Assembly: GCF_900109685.1 (NCBI RefSeq)
Contig: NZ_FOBB01000009.1
Span: 274,659 to 338,658, forward strand
Source: Chitinophaga rupis
GTDB lineage: Bacteria > Bacteroidota > Bacteroidia > Chitinophagales > Chitinophagaceae
Direction: 5' to 3'
DNA length: 64,000 nucleotides
In this document: one piece after another, positions 18,357-28,259 of the stretch
Numbering within the stretch: position 1 is the stretch's first letter
Layout: each line of letters begins with the position of its first letter
Notes under the pieces: model-generated
What the model was told of the DNA's origin: nothing
Databases searched by the model: none
What the model saw: only the letters and a program-made list of their open reading frames with translations
Made by a program: the position numbers and the translations under genes

Positions 18357-19404
18357 GGCTATCCAGGTTTATGGTCAGGTATACTTTAAAAAGCGTGTGC
18401 TGGTCCTCTACCTCCAGCTGATAATCTTTATACATCAGCTCCAGCTGCCTCCGCACATTGCCTAACCCGATATTATCTGTTACGGGGTGTGCGCCGCCGT
18501 TTTCTTTTGTGTTCTCAATATGGAAAGTAAGGCGGCCTTCCCGTAATTTAATATCAATGTAAATAAAAGAATCAAACCGTGATTCACTTACGCCATGTTT
18601 AAATGCATTTTCCACAAAAGGCAGCAGCAGCAGGGGCGCTACGGGATAGGCGCCATTGTCGATCTCTTTTTCAAAAGTAATAGTCAGCCGGTCGTTATAG
18701 CGGATCTTTTCCAGCTCTAAATAATCATCCAGCATTTTTATTTCCTCTGCTACGGGTATAAAAGTTTTGCTGGTTTCATACAGCATAAAGCGCAGCAGCT
18801 TGGACAGCTTCATCACAATTTCTGCGGTGAGGTCTGACTTTTTTCGGGCCAGCACATAAATGTTGTTCAGCGTATTGAATAAGAAGTGCGGGTTGGTTTG
18901 GTTGCGCAGGAACTTAAGCTCTGTTTCCAGCTTTTCTTTTACCAGGTTCTTTTCCCGCTCTTTGCTGGTAAGCTGTTTGCGCAGCAGGTGCAGCGTAACG
19001 GCGGTGCCGGTTACAAAACCAAAGTCCATAAGGGCTACCAGCAGGCTGCTGCCGCCAAACATGGGCGAGGGTTTCAGCAAGCCGTGATAGATATTCATGT
19101 ATACATAATAGGAAAAGATAGCGCGGTAAAATATAAGCACTACTATAAACACCAGGATAATATAAAGGGATTCCAGCCAGATGCGGCTGCCTTCTTTCAG
19201 GATCCTGTTCATGGAAAAGCACAGGATAAAATAGACGAAGATCATTTTAGGGATACCGGCGGCTATGCCGGCCATAACGGCCATTACAAAAGCTTTGCCT
19301 TCCGGTACCTGCGGAATGGCGGGGGCTACCCACAGAAATTGCAGTAACGAATCCTGCAGCAGGTACACTACCCAGAATAAAATATGCAGTAAAAACCGGC
19401 TCAT
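18343..19404 (-). CDS. LytS/YehU-type membrane sensor histidine kinase
   Basis: A 353-residue kinase with four hydrophobic helices in the first ~140 residues, a coiled linker (KEREKNLVKEKLETELKFLR), the phospho-acceptor H173 in NQTNPHFLFNTLNNIYVL, and an ATPase domain with LLPFVENAFKHGVSES as N-box and NIGLGNVRRQLELMY as G-box. There is no large sensory domain, so it probably senses something in or at the membrane. It overlaps its regulator gene (17652-18356) by 14 bases. The promoter should lie in 19405-19500, next to the terminator of the GH76 operon. Confidence 0.92.
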   Translation of the reverse strand: MSRFLLHILFWVVYLLQDSLLQFLWVAPAIPQVPEGKAFVMAVMAGIAAGIPKMIFVYFILCFSMNRILKEGSRIWLESLYIILVFIVVLIFYRAIFSYYVYMNIYHGLLKPSPMFGGSSLLVALMDFGFVTGTAVTLHLLRKQLTSKEREKNLVKEKLETELKFLRNQTNPHFLFNTLNNIYVLARKKSDLTAEIVMKLSKLLRFMLYETSKTFIPVAEEIKMLDDYLELEKIRYNDRLTITFEKEIDNGAYPVAPLLLLPFVENAFKHGVSESRFDSFIYIDIKLREGRLTFHIENTKENGGAHPVTDNIGLGNVRRQLELMYKDYQLEVEDQHTLFKVYLTINLDSHAKI

Positions 19405-19501
19405 GCGATTTCAAAAATCGTAAAAAAGGCGGTTATTACTGCATAAACCTATGAAAAACGCTTACCGATGGATGAAAAGCTGGTATTGATGTGCTGAATT
19501 T

Positions 19502-19538
19502 AAAAAGACCGGCAGGTTTCCACCCCTGCCAGGTCTTG
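19502..19538 (-). terminator. Intrinsic terminator of the GH76/Sus operon
   Basis: On the minus strand the sequence after the GH76 stop forms a hairpin of about 11 bp (AGACCTGGCAGG pairing with CCTGCCGGTCT, one bulge), followed directly by a run of five T. It closes the operon that begins at the sigma factor gene. Confidence 0.75.
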
Positions 19539-19543
19539 TATAT

Positions 19544-20707
19544 CTAGTTGTCTATGAGACCCATTTCTTTCAGCCTTGCAGCTGCTTCCAGCACCATAGT
19601 ACCACTTAACTGCGTGGTAAGATCGGTGGTGGTAATAACGCTGGTCCAGCTGGGGCTGAAGAGCACCTGCGGGCGGGCAGTGCCCTGCAGCCACAGTGTT
19701 TGCGCATTCAGCTGTAAAAAGCTGGCAAACTTGGTTTTATCTGTGCTGCCCAGGTCACCATCTGTGATGAGCAGCATAAGATAGCGTACCAGTACTCCTT
19801 TGAATAAGCCGCCATCACCCTGGCCTTCATCTTTAAGGATGTTGCTTTTAGTGAAATCGCCGGTGAGGGCGTTGTTGGCTGTTTTCAATGCATCGTTCAA
19901 ATAGCCCAGCTCACCGGTGAGCTTATACATCTCTATACCAGCGCCAATGAATACGCCCTGGTTGTAGGTGAACTTCCAGTCTTTATTCACCGTGCCGCTG
20001 CCATCCTGGTTAATGCCATCGTATACCAGGCCGGATACGGGATCTACCAGCGTGGTTTTTTGCCACTGGTAAATTTTCTTTGCCCAGTCCAGGTCTGCAG
20101 GATCCTGCGTTACCTGGTACATGCGGGCGGCAATAATACAGGCCGGTGCATTGGCGGGTGTGTTCTTATAATTCTTTGATTTGTCTTTATTCCAGTGTAT
20201 GCCGCCGCCCCATACCAGGTCCCAGCCTCCTTTAATATCATTCCAAAGCTCCTGTGCGGTGGCTTTAAAACGGTCGTCGCCGGTGGCTTCATAAGCGCGC
20301 AGGCAGGCCAGTGTCATCCACTCCATATCATCATAAAAATGATTGATGTAGGTGTTGCCGTTCTTTGCCTTTACACCATCCAGCAGGTCGGTCATGCGGG
20401 TTTTAACGGCGGCGTCGTTCTTGCGCAGGTAACCATCTACCAGCACATCCAGCGCATGGGCCTGCGGCCAGTAGTTAAAGGTTACATCACCGGCGTTGTT
20501 CTTATTAAAGTATTTACCGTTAGCATTATAAAAATTAGCGGTAAGGGAAGCCTGTGCAGAATCTGCAATGGCAGGCCAGTTATATTTATAGGTAGCTTTG
20601 CCTGCGCCCGGGCCGGGACCATCATCTACCGGCTCTTTCAGGCAGGAGACCCAGGTAACGGACAGCAGCAGCATGCAAGGCGCCAGCAAACGTTGTAAAG
20701 CGATCAT
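19544..20707 (-). CDS. GH76 endo-alpha-1,6-mannanase, lipoprotein
   Basis: A 387-residue protein of glycoside hydrolase family 76. A lipoprotein signal ends at C22. The (alpha/alpha)6 barrel shows the twin catalytic aspartates D126-D127 in HFYDDMEW, plus the FNYWPQAHALDVLVDGYLR and WGGGIHWNKD motifs typical of the family. GH76 enzymes cut the alpha-1,6-mannan backbone of fungal cell-wall mannan, and surface anchoring would suit release of oligosaccharides to the SusC/SusD pair encoded just upstream. It is last in the operon, 74 bases after the SusE-like gene, and that gap holds heptad-repeat element 6. Confidence 0.9.
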   Translation of the reverse strand: MIALQRLLAPCMLLLSVTWVSCLKEPVDDGPGPGAGKATYKYNWPAIADSAQASLTANFYNANGKYFNKNNAGDVTFNYWPQAHALDVLVDGYLRKNDAAVKTRMTDLLDGVKAKNGNTYINHFYDDMEWMTLACLRAYEATGDDRFKATAQELWNDIKGGWDLVWGGGIHWNKDKSKNYKNTPANAPACIIAARMYQVTQDPADLDWAKKIYQWQKTTLVDPVSGLVYDGINQDGSGTVNKDWKFTYNQGVFIGAGIEMYKLTGELGYLNDALKTANNALTGDFTKSNILKDEGQGDGGLFKGVLVRYLMLLITDGDLGSTDKTKFASFLQLNAQTLWLQGTARPQVLFSPSWTSVITTTDLTTQLSGTMVLEAAARLKEMGLIDN

Positions 20708-20713
20708 GTTGAT

Positions 20714-20776
20714 GAATTAAAAGTTTAAAGTGTTTGAAGGGTGAAAGGCGAAAAATTTCACCCTTCACCTTTTTCT
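20714..20776. repeat. Heptad-repeat hairpin element 6 (susE/GH76 gap)
   Basis: Nine consecutive 7-mers (GAATTAA, AAGTTTA, AAGTGTT, TGAAGGG, TGAAAGG, CGAAAAA, TTTCACC, CTTCACC, TTTTTCT). Positions 20736-20746 and 20756-20766 are an exact 11-bp inverted repeat around a 9-nt loop. It is the smallest element of the set. It could also lower expression of GH76 relative to the genes before it. Confidence 0.7.
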
Positions 20777-20781
20777 GATGC

Positions 20782-21927
20782 TTACAGTACAATTACTTCG
20801 TGGGTATAGGCCTTGTCTGCCTGGAAGTACATTTTTACGTCACAGTTCTTGGTATCTACCTCTGTCTGGAACTTGTAACAATAGTTCCACTGATCGTTGT
20901 TAGCGATGGGATAAAGCTGCCAGAAACTAAGCGGTGTAGCGCTTGTGGGACGGCTGTTATCTGCATTGGAGCTGCCCAGCCATTCTTCACCGGCAGTACC
21001 GTCTGCTGACTTCACATTCATACGGAACTTGTAGCGCTCATCACGGCCCCAGGATTCCTGCTTAAAGGTGATAACCTGGTTGCTGGCTACAAAGGTGCCA
21101 TTGCCTGCATAGTTAAGGTTAAACAGGATCTTATTATCCGGTGCAAACCATAATCCCATACCGGTGATCTCTGTCATGGTGCCGGTGGTGTTATTAAAGT
21201 CTAAACGGATGCGGTACACTTTAGTGCCGCCGCTTTGCGTGGTTTCACCACCTTCTTTCAGCACAGCGCCATCCAGGGAATACATGGTGGGCGTGCCGGT
21301 ATTACGGTCCACGAAATGGTATTTACCGTCTTTCAGGGAAGTATAAATTTCAAATACGCCACTGGTGATGCTTTTCAGGTGCAGGGCTTTGGAAAGGTCG
21401 GCGCCTGCTTCTGTAGCTTCACCAGTCAGGAACACATCCACCGGGATCTCTGCAAAGCCATTGGGCCTTTCTACTTCCAGGATGCGGCTTTCAGCTGCCG
21501 GCTGTACATTGTACCCTTTGGCGGCCAGCACCGTCCATTTGAGCTTGCCAGTGCCTAATGCGGGGATGCCGGCATTGTTGGCAATGGTGTTCAGCTCTTT
21601 GTGGGAAAGGGACAGCTTGTTCTGCACACCGCCACCGTCTGATGTGTATTTGGCAATGGGCTTGGAGAAGTCGCCGCCTTCTTTATCAAAGGCTACTTCG
21701 TACAATACCAGGGAGCCGTCTTCTGCGCGGGCCTGGTCCCACTCAAAGCTAACAGCGGCGCTGGTGGCGGGCTGCAGCTTTACGAATTTATTGTCGGCCG
21801 GCGCACCCAGGTGCTCCACCGGTTTAATATTGGTGTTGAGCTTATAATCGTCTTTTTTGCAGCTGCCCAGGAACATAGCTGCTACTGCGGGCAATGCGGT
21901 AAATATGAAAGCTATACGTTTAAGCAT
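20782..21927 (-). CDS. SusE/SusF-like outer-surface glycan-binding lipoprotein
   Basis: 381 residues with a lipoprotein signal ending at C23 (FLGSC followed by KKDD). The N-terminal half has the SusE fold pattern (LNTNIKPVEHLGAPADNKFVKL ... VSFEWDQA), followed by beta-rich starch-binding-like modules with EIYTSLKDGKYHFVDR. Such proteins sit on the cell surface and hold glycans near the SusC/SusD transporter. Position directly after susD (18 bases) supports the assignment. Substrate is inferred from the GH76 gene next door, probably alpha-mannan. Confidence 0.82.
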   Translation of the reverse strand: MLKRIAFIFTALPAVAAMFLGSCKKDDYKLNTNIKPVEHLGAPADNKFVKLQPATSAAVSFEWDQARAEDGSLVLYEVAFDKEGGDFSKPIAKYTSDGGGVQNKLSLSHKELNTIANNAGIPALGTGKLKWTVLAAKGYNVQPAAESRILEVERPNGFAEIPVDVFLTGEATEAGADLSKALHLKSITSGVFEIYTSLKDGKYHFVDRNTGTPTMYSLDGAVLKEGGETTQSGGTKVYRIRLDFNNTTGTMTEITGMGLWFAPDNKILFNLNYAGNGTFVASNQVITFKQESWGRDERYKFRMNVKSADGTAGEEWLGSSNADNSRPTSATPLSFWQLYPIANNDQWNYCYKFQTEVDTKNCDVKMYFQADKAYTHEVIVL

Positions 21928-21945
21928 ATACGGGAATTTGTAGGT

Positions 21946-23568
21946 TTACCAACCCTGGTTTTGTGAAAGATTTTTGTTCTGATCGCGTTCAAATGTAGGC
22001 ACCGGCCACAGGTAGTGTTTTGGATTTGTGAACGTGCGGTTTGCCACAATGATATAACCATTGGGATCCCTGTTGAACGCGCCGGATGTTACCTTAATAC
22101 CTCTTACCGGTTTTGCCAGCACCTGGTCTGCAATTTTCCAGCGGCGTATGTCGTACACACGCAGGCCTTCAAATGCCAGCTCAGCGCGCCTTTCACGGCG
22201 CACAACGGTACGCAGCTGCTCCTGTGTTAAAGCGGCATTGAACTCTGTAGCGCCGGCATCGGTGAATTTGGCGCGTACCCGCAATGCGCGGATGGTATTG
22301 TTCCATACATTGGCATCCAGCTGCGCCAGCTCGTTCTTGGCCTCTGCATACATCAGCAATACATCGGCATAGCGGATGAGGATGAGGTTTAAGCCGGACT
22401 GGTAGTTGGTGGAGGTTCGGTCGTAATATTTATAAAAATAGTAACCGGTGGGAGAGGCGCCCTGGTCGTCCACAGTATTGGTGGCCGGATTGGAGCCGGG
22501 CTGTGTAAGAATGGTTTGCACCGCACCGTTAAAGTCCGTTACCGTAGAGCCATGATGCAGGATGGTGGCATTAAAGCGGGGATCGCGGTTGGTGTAGGGA
22601 TCATTTTCATTATAGCCGGAGCCTGCTTCCTTAATGCCTTTACCATTCGTCATCACGTAATCATCTACCAGGTCCTGCGTGGGCACCAGCACACTTCTTA
22701 ACAGGGCTACGGTTTGCGGCATAAAGGCGCGCTGAACATCATAAGTACGGCCGCCTCCATATTGCAGGTCCAGCACCACTTCTTTGTTATACTCATTACC
22801 CACGGTGAAAATGCTGGCATAATCATCCATTAAGCCGTAAGTGCCATTCTCTGTTTTGTTAATGAGCAGCTCACAATCGCTTACTACGGCCTGCCATTCT
22901 CCGTTGTACAGGTGCACGCGGGCGCTGAAGGCTATGGCGGCGCCACGGGTTATACGGCCTTTGTCCTTATCCGCATACCCGCTGCTGCCGGAATAGTTAT
23001 TCACCGGCAGGTCGGCACGGATGGCATTCAGCTCACTCAATACAAACTGGATAATGGTATTTTTAGGTGTGCGGTTAATAGTGCGTGATTCATCTATAGA
23101 GAGGACATTGGTGAAAAAAGGTACGTCCCCATACCAGGTGGCCAGCTGAAAATAAGCGTAGGCGCGTATAAAGCGGGCTTCTGCTGTAATACGGTGCTTA
23201 AGCGTGCTATCCAGCTTAGGCACCTTATCTATATTCCCTGTTAAAATGTTACAGCGGCGGATGGTGGTAAAGTAATAGCCCCAGTTATCCGCCACGCGTG
23301 CGTTTGACGGGTCGTAACCGCCATTGGCAATGGCTGTTACGTTCAGGAAGCCGGAGCCATTTACATAGGCGTTATCGCTCAGGCCTTCATCGCCAAAGAA
23401 ATAATCCGTTTTGGATAAATGCTCATAACAGGCGGAAAGGGCATCCAGCGCATCCTGTTGGTCGCGCCAATAGGCTGTTTCCGTAAACTCGCGTGTAATG
23501 GGCTGGTCCAGCTTACGGCAGGCAAACAGCCCTACGGCGAAAACGATTATGACAAGTGTTTTTTTCAT
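21946..23568 (-). CDS. SusD/RagB-family glycan-binding lipoprotein
   Basis: 540 residues. A lipoprotein signal ends at C17, followed by RKLDQPITREFTETAYWRDQQDALDALSACYEHL, the usual SusD N-terminus with TPR-like helices. The FIRAYAYFQLATWYGDVPFF and LILIRYADVLLMYAEAKNEL blocks are diagnostic, as is the closing NPKHYLWPVPTFERDQNKNLSQNQGW. It forms the lid on the SusC barrel encoded 22 bases upstream and captures oligosaccharides. Part of the GH76 locus. Confidence 0.93.
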   Translation of the reverse strand: MKKTLVIIVFAVGLFACRKLDQPITREFTETAYWRDQQDALDALSACYEHLSKTDYFFGDEGLSDNAYVNGSGFLNVTAIANGGYDPSNARVADNWGYYFTTIRRCNILTGNIDKVPKLDSTLKHRITAEARFIRAYAYFQLATWYGDVPFFTNVLSIDESRTINRTPKNTIIQFVLSELNAIRADLPVNNYSGSSGYADKDKGRITRGAAIAFSARVHLYNGEWQAVVSDCELLINKTENGTYGLMDDYASIFTVGNEYNKEVVLDLQYGGGRTYDVQRAFMPQTVALLRSVLVPTQDLVDDYVMTNGKGIKEAGSGYNENDPYTNRDPRFNATILHHGSTVTDFNGAVQTILTQPGSNPATNTVDDQGASPTGYYFYKYYDRTSTNYQSGLNLILIRYADVLLMYAEAKNELAQLDANVWNNTIRALRVRAKFTDAGATEFNAALTQEQLRTVVRRERRAELAFEGLRVYDIRRWKIADQVLAKPVRGIKVTSGAFNRDPNGYIIVANRTFTNPKHYLWPVPTFERDQNKNLSQNQGW

Positions 23569-23590
23569 TGATTTGTTTTTTTTCTTACCC

Positions 23591-26500
23591 CTAGAATTTC
23601 ACATCAACTCCCACCGCAAACGTAGCGGCGTTGGGATAGTTGCGGCCTGCGATCGGATTGTAGTTGGAAAAGTTCAGCTTATCATCAAACTGCGTGAACT
23701 CAGGATCCATGCCTATTTCGCGGAAGCGTTTAGGCATAATGGTGATCAGGTTCTGGCTGGTGAAATAAATACGTGCGCTCTCAATATGTACGGTATTGGT
23801 AACACCGCGGGGCAGGGTATAACCTACCTGCAGGTTCTTGAGGCGTATGTATTTGGTGTCAAACATCCAGTAGTCAGAGTAGGCAAAGTTGTTGGCATCT
23901 GCCGTACCAATGGTTAAACGCGGGTAAGTGGCGTTAGGATTGGTGGGCGTCCAGCGGTCCAGGTGCTGCACAAAGGCGTGGTCCTCGTTATTATGGAAGG
24001 CTTCCACAATATCGCCGCGCAGGAACTGGGAGCGTTTGCCCACACCCTGCCAGAACATGTTCAGGTCAAAGCCATGCCAGGTTACATTGTAGGTAAAACC
24101 AAAGGTGTAACGCGGGAAGGGATTGCCAAATACATAACGGTCATCTGCATTGATCACACCATCCCCATTACGGTCTATATACTTAATATCACCGGGCATT
24201 ACCTGCTGGTTGTATGCAAAAGGCACTTTGGGTGCGTTCTTGATATCGTCCAGGTTCTGGTACAGGCCATTGGATTTATAACCGTAGTAAGAGGAGATCG
24301 GGAACCCTTCTTTAATAATGTAGGAGAAGTCGCTGCCGCGGATGGACTCCTGCCCGAATGTTACTACCTTGTTCAGGTTGTCTGACAGGTTAAAGCCAAA
24401 TGCATGGTTTACCTTGCCGGTAGTAAGGCGGTAGGTTAATGCCAGCTCCCAGCCCTTGTTATTTACCTTTCCTACATTCTCCAGCGGAGACTTTTCCTGA
24501 TCGGTTGTAACACCGGCTGTACCGGGCACCGTCTGGAACAGGTAAATACCAGTGGTGTTCTTATTGAAATAATCGAAAGAGGCGGTAAGCGCGCCTTTAA
24601 AGAAATCTGCATCCACGCCATAGTTGGTCATGGCAGATGACTCCCATTTCAGCAGATCATTATAGGTAGAGAAGATGGAGCCGGGCGCCGGCGAGTTATT
24701 AAAGGAATAATAGCCAAAATTGGAATTGATATACACCCGCGACAGATAGTTAAACCCGCCAATGTTGGAGTTGCCCACCTGGCCGTAAGAAAAGCGGAAC
24801 TTTACATTGCCGATATTCTCCTTTACATACTGCATAAAGTTTTCTTCAGTAATACGCCAGCCCAGTGAAAAGGCGGGGAAGAACTGCCAGCGGTGGCCGG
24901 GGGCCAGCTTGGAAGATCCATCGTAACGCCAGGTGAACTCTGCCAGGTATTTATCGTCGTAGGCATAGTTCAAACGGCCAAAGAGGGAGTTCAGCGCGTA
25001 GAGGTTCGGGTTGATAATATCATTGTAATCGCCAATGCTGCCATAATCAAAGGTACCATCTGGTTTGGGGCGGTAACCGCCGCCAATGGCCCAGTCATTA
25101 TCCAGGTTAGTGGTGCCAAAACGGTCGGCCCGGAAACCATAGCCTTCATTTATAGCATCTGTACGGGCGCCTACCTGTGCTTTTACATAATGTTTACCAA
25201 AGGTGTTCTCGTATTCGGCAGTGGCATATACGTTTGTGTTCAGGTCTTTATACTCGCTCTCATGCATCTCATTATACAGAGGCGGTGCGGCCGTGGTATA
25301 ATAGGGCGCATAGGTGTACTTGTTAATGCGGCGTGTTTCGTTATTGATGTTATATACACCGGAGGCATTAAAGTTCAGTCTGAAGTGGTTAACCGGTGTA
25401 ATGGTTACATCCACACCACCCAGCAGGTTATCCTGCTCATTGAGCTTGTAGCCGCCTTCACCCAGCTGCGCAAACACGCTGTTGCTGGTAAGCGCAGGCA
25501 CTACCCAGTTGCCCAGGCTGTCTTTTACAGGGTAAATACGCGGTACGCGCATGGCATCGCGCATCAGGATGCCCATATCTGCGGAATGTGTACGGGTGTA
25601 GGATTTGGTGTAAGCGATGTTAGCGGCCACCTTTACATACTTACTAACGTCTATGCCTATATTAGCACGGGCATTGTAACGTTTGTAGTAGAACGCCTGG
25701 TCTGATGGCAGCCATTTGTTCTGCAGCATGTTGCCCTGATCCACATAACCCAGTGATATCAGGTAGCTGCTGCTTTTGCCGCCACCGGTTACGCTCAGGC
25801 TATGGTTTTGCTGCGGGGTGGTTTTACGCACCATTTCGCGCAGCAGGGCAGGGTAGGAGCCACGGTTATGCCAGTACTGAATTTCTTCTGATGAGAACTG
25901 CGGGGTTTTACCGGAGTTCACCAAAGCTTCATTCTTCATGGTCATATATTCCCATGCTTCTACCTGCCGGGGCAGGGTAGTAGGCGTTTGCAGGCCGTAC
26001 ATGCCGTTGTACTGCACACTGGGCTTATCATCTTTCTTACCTCTTTTGGTAGTGATGTAGATAACGCCGTTAGCGGCCTGTGATCCATAAATGGCAGAAG
26101 AAGCGGCATCTTTTAACACGGAAATACTTTCTACATCATAGGGGTTCAGGTTCTGCAGGCCGGTGCTGCCTGCCTGTACCCCATCTATAATGATCAGCGG
26201 TGCATTACCGGTTAAGCTGCCTACCCCGCGTATGTTCAGGTTCAGCGCAGCGCCGGGTTCCGCATTATTCTGCTGGATGGTTAAGTTAGGCGCCAAACCC
26301 TGTAAGGCCTGGAACATGTTGCTGGAAGGGCGGCTGGTGATATCCTTGGTGGATACCGTGCTGATAGCGGCTGTTACCTGCGCTTTCTTTTGTGTAGTGT
26401 AGGCGGTAACCACTATCTCGCCCAGGTCTTTTGACTCCGCATTCAGCATAACAGTAATGCTGGTGCGGCTATTGATCCCCACTTCTTTTGTGATGAAGCC

Positions 26501-27112
26501 AATGGACGAGTAAACCAAGGTACCATTGGCTTGCCCACTGGGGATCTTTAACGTAAAAAAACCGTCTTCCCTTGTAGTGGTGCCGGTATTGGTATTCTTC
26601 AGGCGTACATTCACTCCCGGAATGCCATCGCCTTTATCATCTACTACGTTGCCGCTGATGGTAACGGTTTCCTGTTGCCGGTACTCTGCGGCGGGTTCGT
26701 TTCCCTGGCGAAGAATGATCTTATTGCTGATCAGCTCATAGCTTACATTCAGCGGGGAAAGCACCATGGGCAGTACTTCAGAAAGCTGTTTATCTTTTAC
26801 ATTGAGCGTGATGCGCTGCGTGGTTTTAATCACGTCGTTTGAGTATACAAACACATAAGCGGTTTGCTGCTCAATTTTTTCCAGTACCTGGTCCAGGTTT
26901 TCATTTTTAACCTGCAGGCTAACCCGGTTGTCCAGCGGGTTGGTATCAGTTGTTTTTTCCTGTTGCATTCTATACGGCGGCGGCATGCCGTATGCAAGTG
27001 CTACCTGGGCTTTAAGATCCAGCATGCTGAATAAAGCCATGCAGACAAGGACCGGGAAGCACCATGAGCGGAAAGCTGGCAGTAAGAAGCCTGGTAAAGG
27101 TCTTTCTTTCAT
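23591..27112 (-). CDS. SusC/RagA TonB-dependent receptor with STN domain
   Basis: 1173 residues. In order: signal region; STN domain (about 66-135, SLQVKNENLDQVLEKIEQQT) that contacts FecR-type anti-sigma factors; carboxypeptidase-D-like domain (about 148-225, GNVVDDKGDGIPGVNVRLKN); a TonB-box-like EIVVTAYTTQKKA; plug with the SusC signature SVLKDAASSAIYGSQAANGV; and a 22-strand barrel. The STN domain fits the adjacent fecR and sigma genes, so this receptor both imports glycan and signals its presence. The next gene, susD, follows 22 bases later. Confidence 0.94.
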   Translation of the reverse strand: MKERPLPGFLLPAFRSWCFPVLVCMALFSMLDLKAQVALAYGMPPPYRMQQEKTTDTNPLDNRVSLQVKNENLDQVLEKIEQQTAYVFVYSNDVIKTTQRITLNVKDKQLSEVLPMVLSPLNVSYELISNKIILRQGNEPAAEYRQQETVTISGNVVDDKGDGIPGVNVRLKNTNTGTTTREDGFFTLKIPSGQANGTLVYSSIGFITKEVGINSRTSITVMLNAESKDLGEIVVTAYTTQKKAQVTAAISTVSTKDITSRPSSNMFQALQGLAPNLTIQQNNAEPGAALNLNIRGVGSLTGNAPLIIIDGVQAGSTGLQNLNPYDVESISVLKDAASSAIYGSQAANGVIYITTKRGKKDDKPSVQYNGMYGLQTPTTLPRQVEAWEYMTMKNEALVNSGKTPQFSSEEIQYWHNRGSYPALLREMVRKTTPQQNHSLSVTGGGKSSSYLISLGYVDQGNMLQNKWLPSDQAFYYKRYNARANIGIDVSKYVKVAANIAYTKSYTRTHSADMGILMRDAMRVPRIYPVKDSLGNWVVPALTSNSVFAQLGEGGYKLNEQDNLLGGVDVTITPVNHFRLNFNASGVYNINNETRRINKYTYAPYYTTAAPPLYNEMHESEYKDLNTNVYATAEYENTFGKHYVKAQVGARTDAINEGYGFRADRFGTTNLDNDWAIGGGYRPKPDGTFDYGSIGDYNDIINPNLYALNSLFGRLNYAYDDKYLAEFTWRYDGSSKLAPGHRWQFFPAFSLGWRITEENFMQYVKENIGNVKFRFSYGQVGNSNIGGFNYLSRVYINSNFGYYSFNNSPAPGSIFSTYNDLLKWESSAMTNYGVDADFFKGALTASFDYFNKNTTGIYLFQTVPGTAGVTTDQEKSPLENVGKVNNKGWELALTYRLTTGKVNHAFGFNLSDNLNKVVTFGQESIRGSDFSYIIKEGFPISSYYGYKSNGLYQNLDDIKNAPKVPFAYNQQVMPGDIKYIDRNGDGVINADDRYVFGNPFPRYTFGFTYNVTWHGFDLNMFWQGVGKRSQFLRGDIVEAFHNNEDHAFVQHLDRWTPTNPNATYPRLTIGTADANNFAYSDYWMFDTKYIRLKNLQVGYTLPRGVTNTVHIESARIYFTSQNLITIMPKRFREIGMDPEFTQFDDKLNFSNYNPIAGRNYPNAATFAVGVDVKF

Positions 27113-27163
27113 AGCGTGGAGACTTTGGTTTAAATAATGATTGTTTGTTAGGTTTTGGTTTAA

Positions 27164-28210
27164 TTATTCATTGATCAAGAGCGTGCTGTCGGTGATCTCA
27201 TAACGGAATGCCCTGGACCTGGCCAGGTAGTACATAATATCCTGTAATGAGTTGTGCTGGAAAGAGCCGGTGAGGCGGTACTGCCGCGGCGTTTCAGAAA
27301 GGAACTCTACTTTTTTACCAAAGGTGCGTTCCAGCTCGGCGCCAATGCTTTCCAGTGTGGCATTCTTAAATACCAGGCGGCCTTCCGTCCAGGCTTTATC
27401 ATCATTACTTGTAGTAGCTTCTTTTATCAGCTGGCCGGTTTGTTGTGCATAGGTAACCTTTACATCCGGTGTAATTAAGATAGTATCCGGCTTGCGCTGC
27501 CCATTTTCATACAGGGGAATGAAGGCTACTTTACCGGTGCTTACAGAGGTTTGCACGGGCTCATTCTCATAAGCGCGTATGTTAAAGGAGGTGCCCAGCA
27601 CCTGTATAGTGCCTTTACGCAGGTGAATAATAAACGGGCGGCCGGGATTGTTGGCTACATCAAAAAAGGCCTCACCTTCCAGGTATACTTCGCGGGAGGC
27701 GTTGCTGAACACTTCCGGATAACTGAGGCGGCTGTCGGCATTCAGCCATATTTTACTGCCATCCGTTAATTCAATAACCGCTTTGGTGGCCTTACCATTC
27801 TGCCGTTTCATCCACTGCGCAGTATCTGCTTTAACAGCGGCCAGCTGTTTAACAGGTGTGCTGCGGTTCAGCAGATCAGACAGCGACAAAACCAATACTA
27901 CAGATGCGGCAATGGCAGATCCTATGATCAGGCTGCGCTGCAAATACCTGCGTTTAGGCGGTGGCGTGCTTAGGCTTGTAAGCGGCGCCTGCTCCGGCAG
28001 CTGCAGCCTTTGCAGCGTACGTTGCAATGCCTGTTCTGTATTGGCAGATGAATAATAGTGCGATTCTGTAAAATGTTTTTGCAGGATGGCAGCACGCTCC
28101 CTTAGTTCTGCATGCGCCTGCAACAGGGCCTCCAGTTCCTGCAGCTCGTGCATGGTAGCTTCGCCTGCAAGTTTCCTGGTCATGAGTGTAACAAATAATT
28201 CTTCATTCAT
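27164..28210 (-). CDS. FecR-family anti-sigma factor
   Basis: 348 residues. A cytoplasmic N-terminal sigma-binding part (residues 1-90) is followed by one membrane helix (about 93-113, LIIGSAIAASVVLVLSL), the periplasmic FecR domain (VIELTDGSKIWLNADSRLSYPEVFSNASREVYLEGEAFFDV) and a C-terminal DUF4974 domain that contacts the STN domain of the receptor. It lies 49 bases after the sigma gene and 51 before susC, the standard order for transenvelope signalling in this phylum. Confidence 0.93.
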   Translation of the reverse strand: MNEELFVTLMTRKLAGEATMHELQELEALLQAHAELRERAAILQKHFTESHYYSSANTEQALQRTLQRLQLPEQAPLTSLSTPPPKRRYLQRSLIIGSAIAASVVLVLSLSDLLNRSTPVKQLAAVKADTAQWMKRQNGKATKAVIELTDGSKIWLNADSRLSYPEVFSNASREVYLEGEAFFDVANNPGRPFIIHLRKGTIQVLGTSFNIRAYENEPVQTSVSTGKVAFIPLYENGQRKPDTILITPDVKVTYAQQTGQLIKEATTSNDDKAWTEGRLVFKNATLESIGAELERTFGKKVEFLSETPRQYRLTGSFQHNSLQDIMYYLARSRAFRYEITDSTLLINE

Positions 28211-28259
28211 AGATGGAGCTGATTGTTACAGAGAGGACAGGGCGAGGAGTGAGAATTAC

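Noticed and set aside
17655..18389. A 244-codon frame opposite the response regulator
   Set aside because: Product is rich in tyrosine, histidine and glutamine with no recognised fold; the regulator on the other strand is certain.
24893..25705. A 270-codon open frame on the plus strand
   Set aside because: Antisense to the SusC gene at 23591-27112; no family features.
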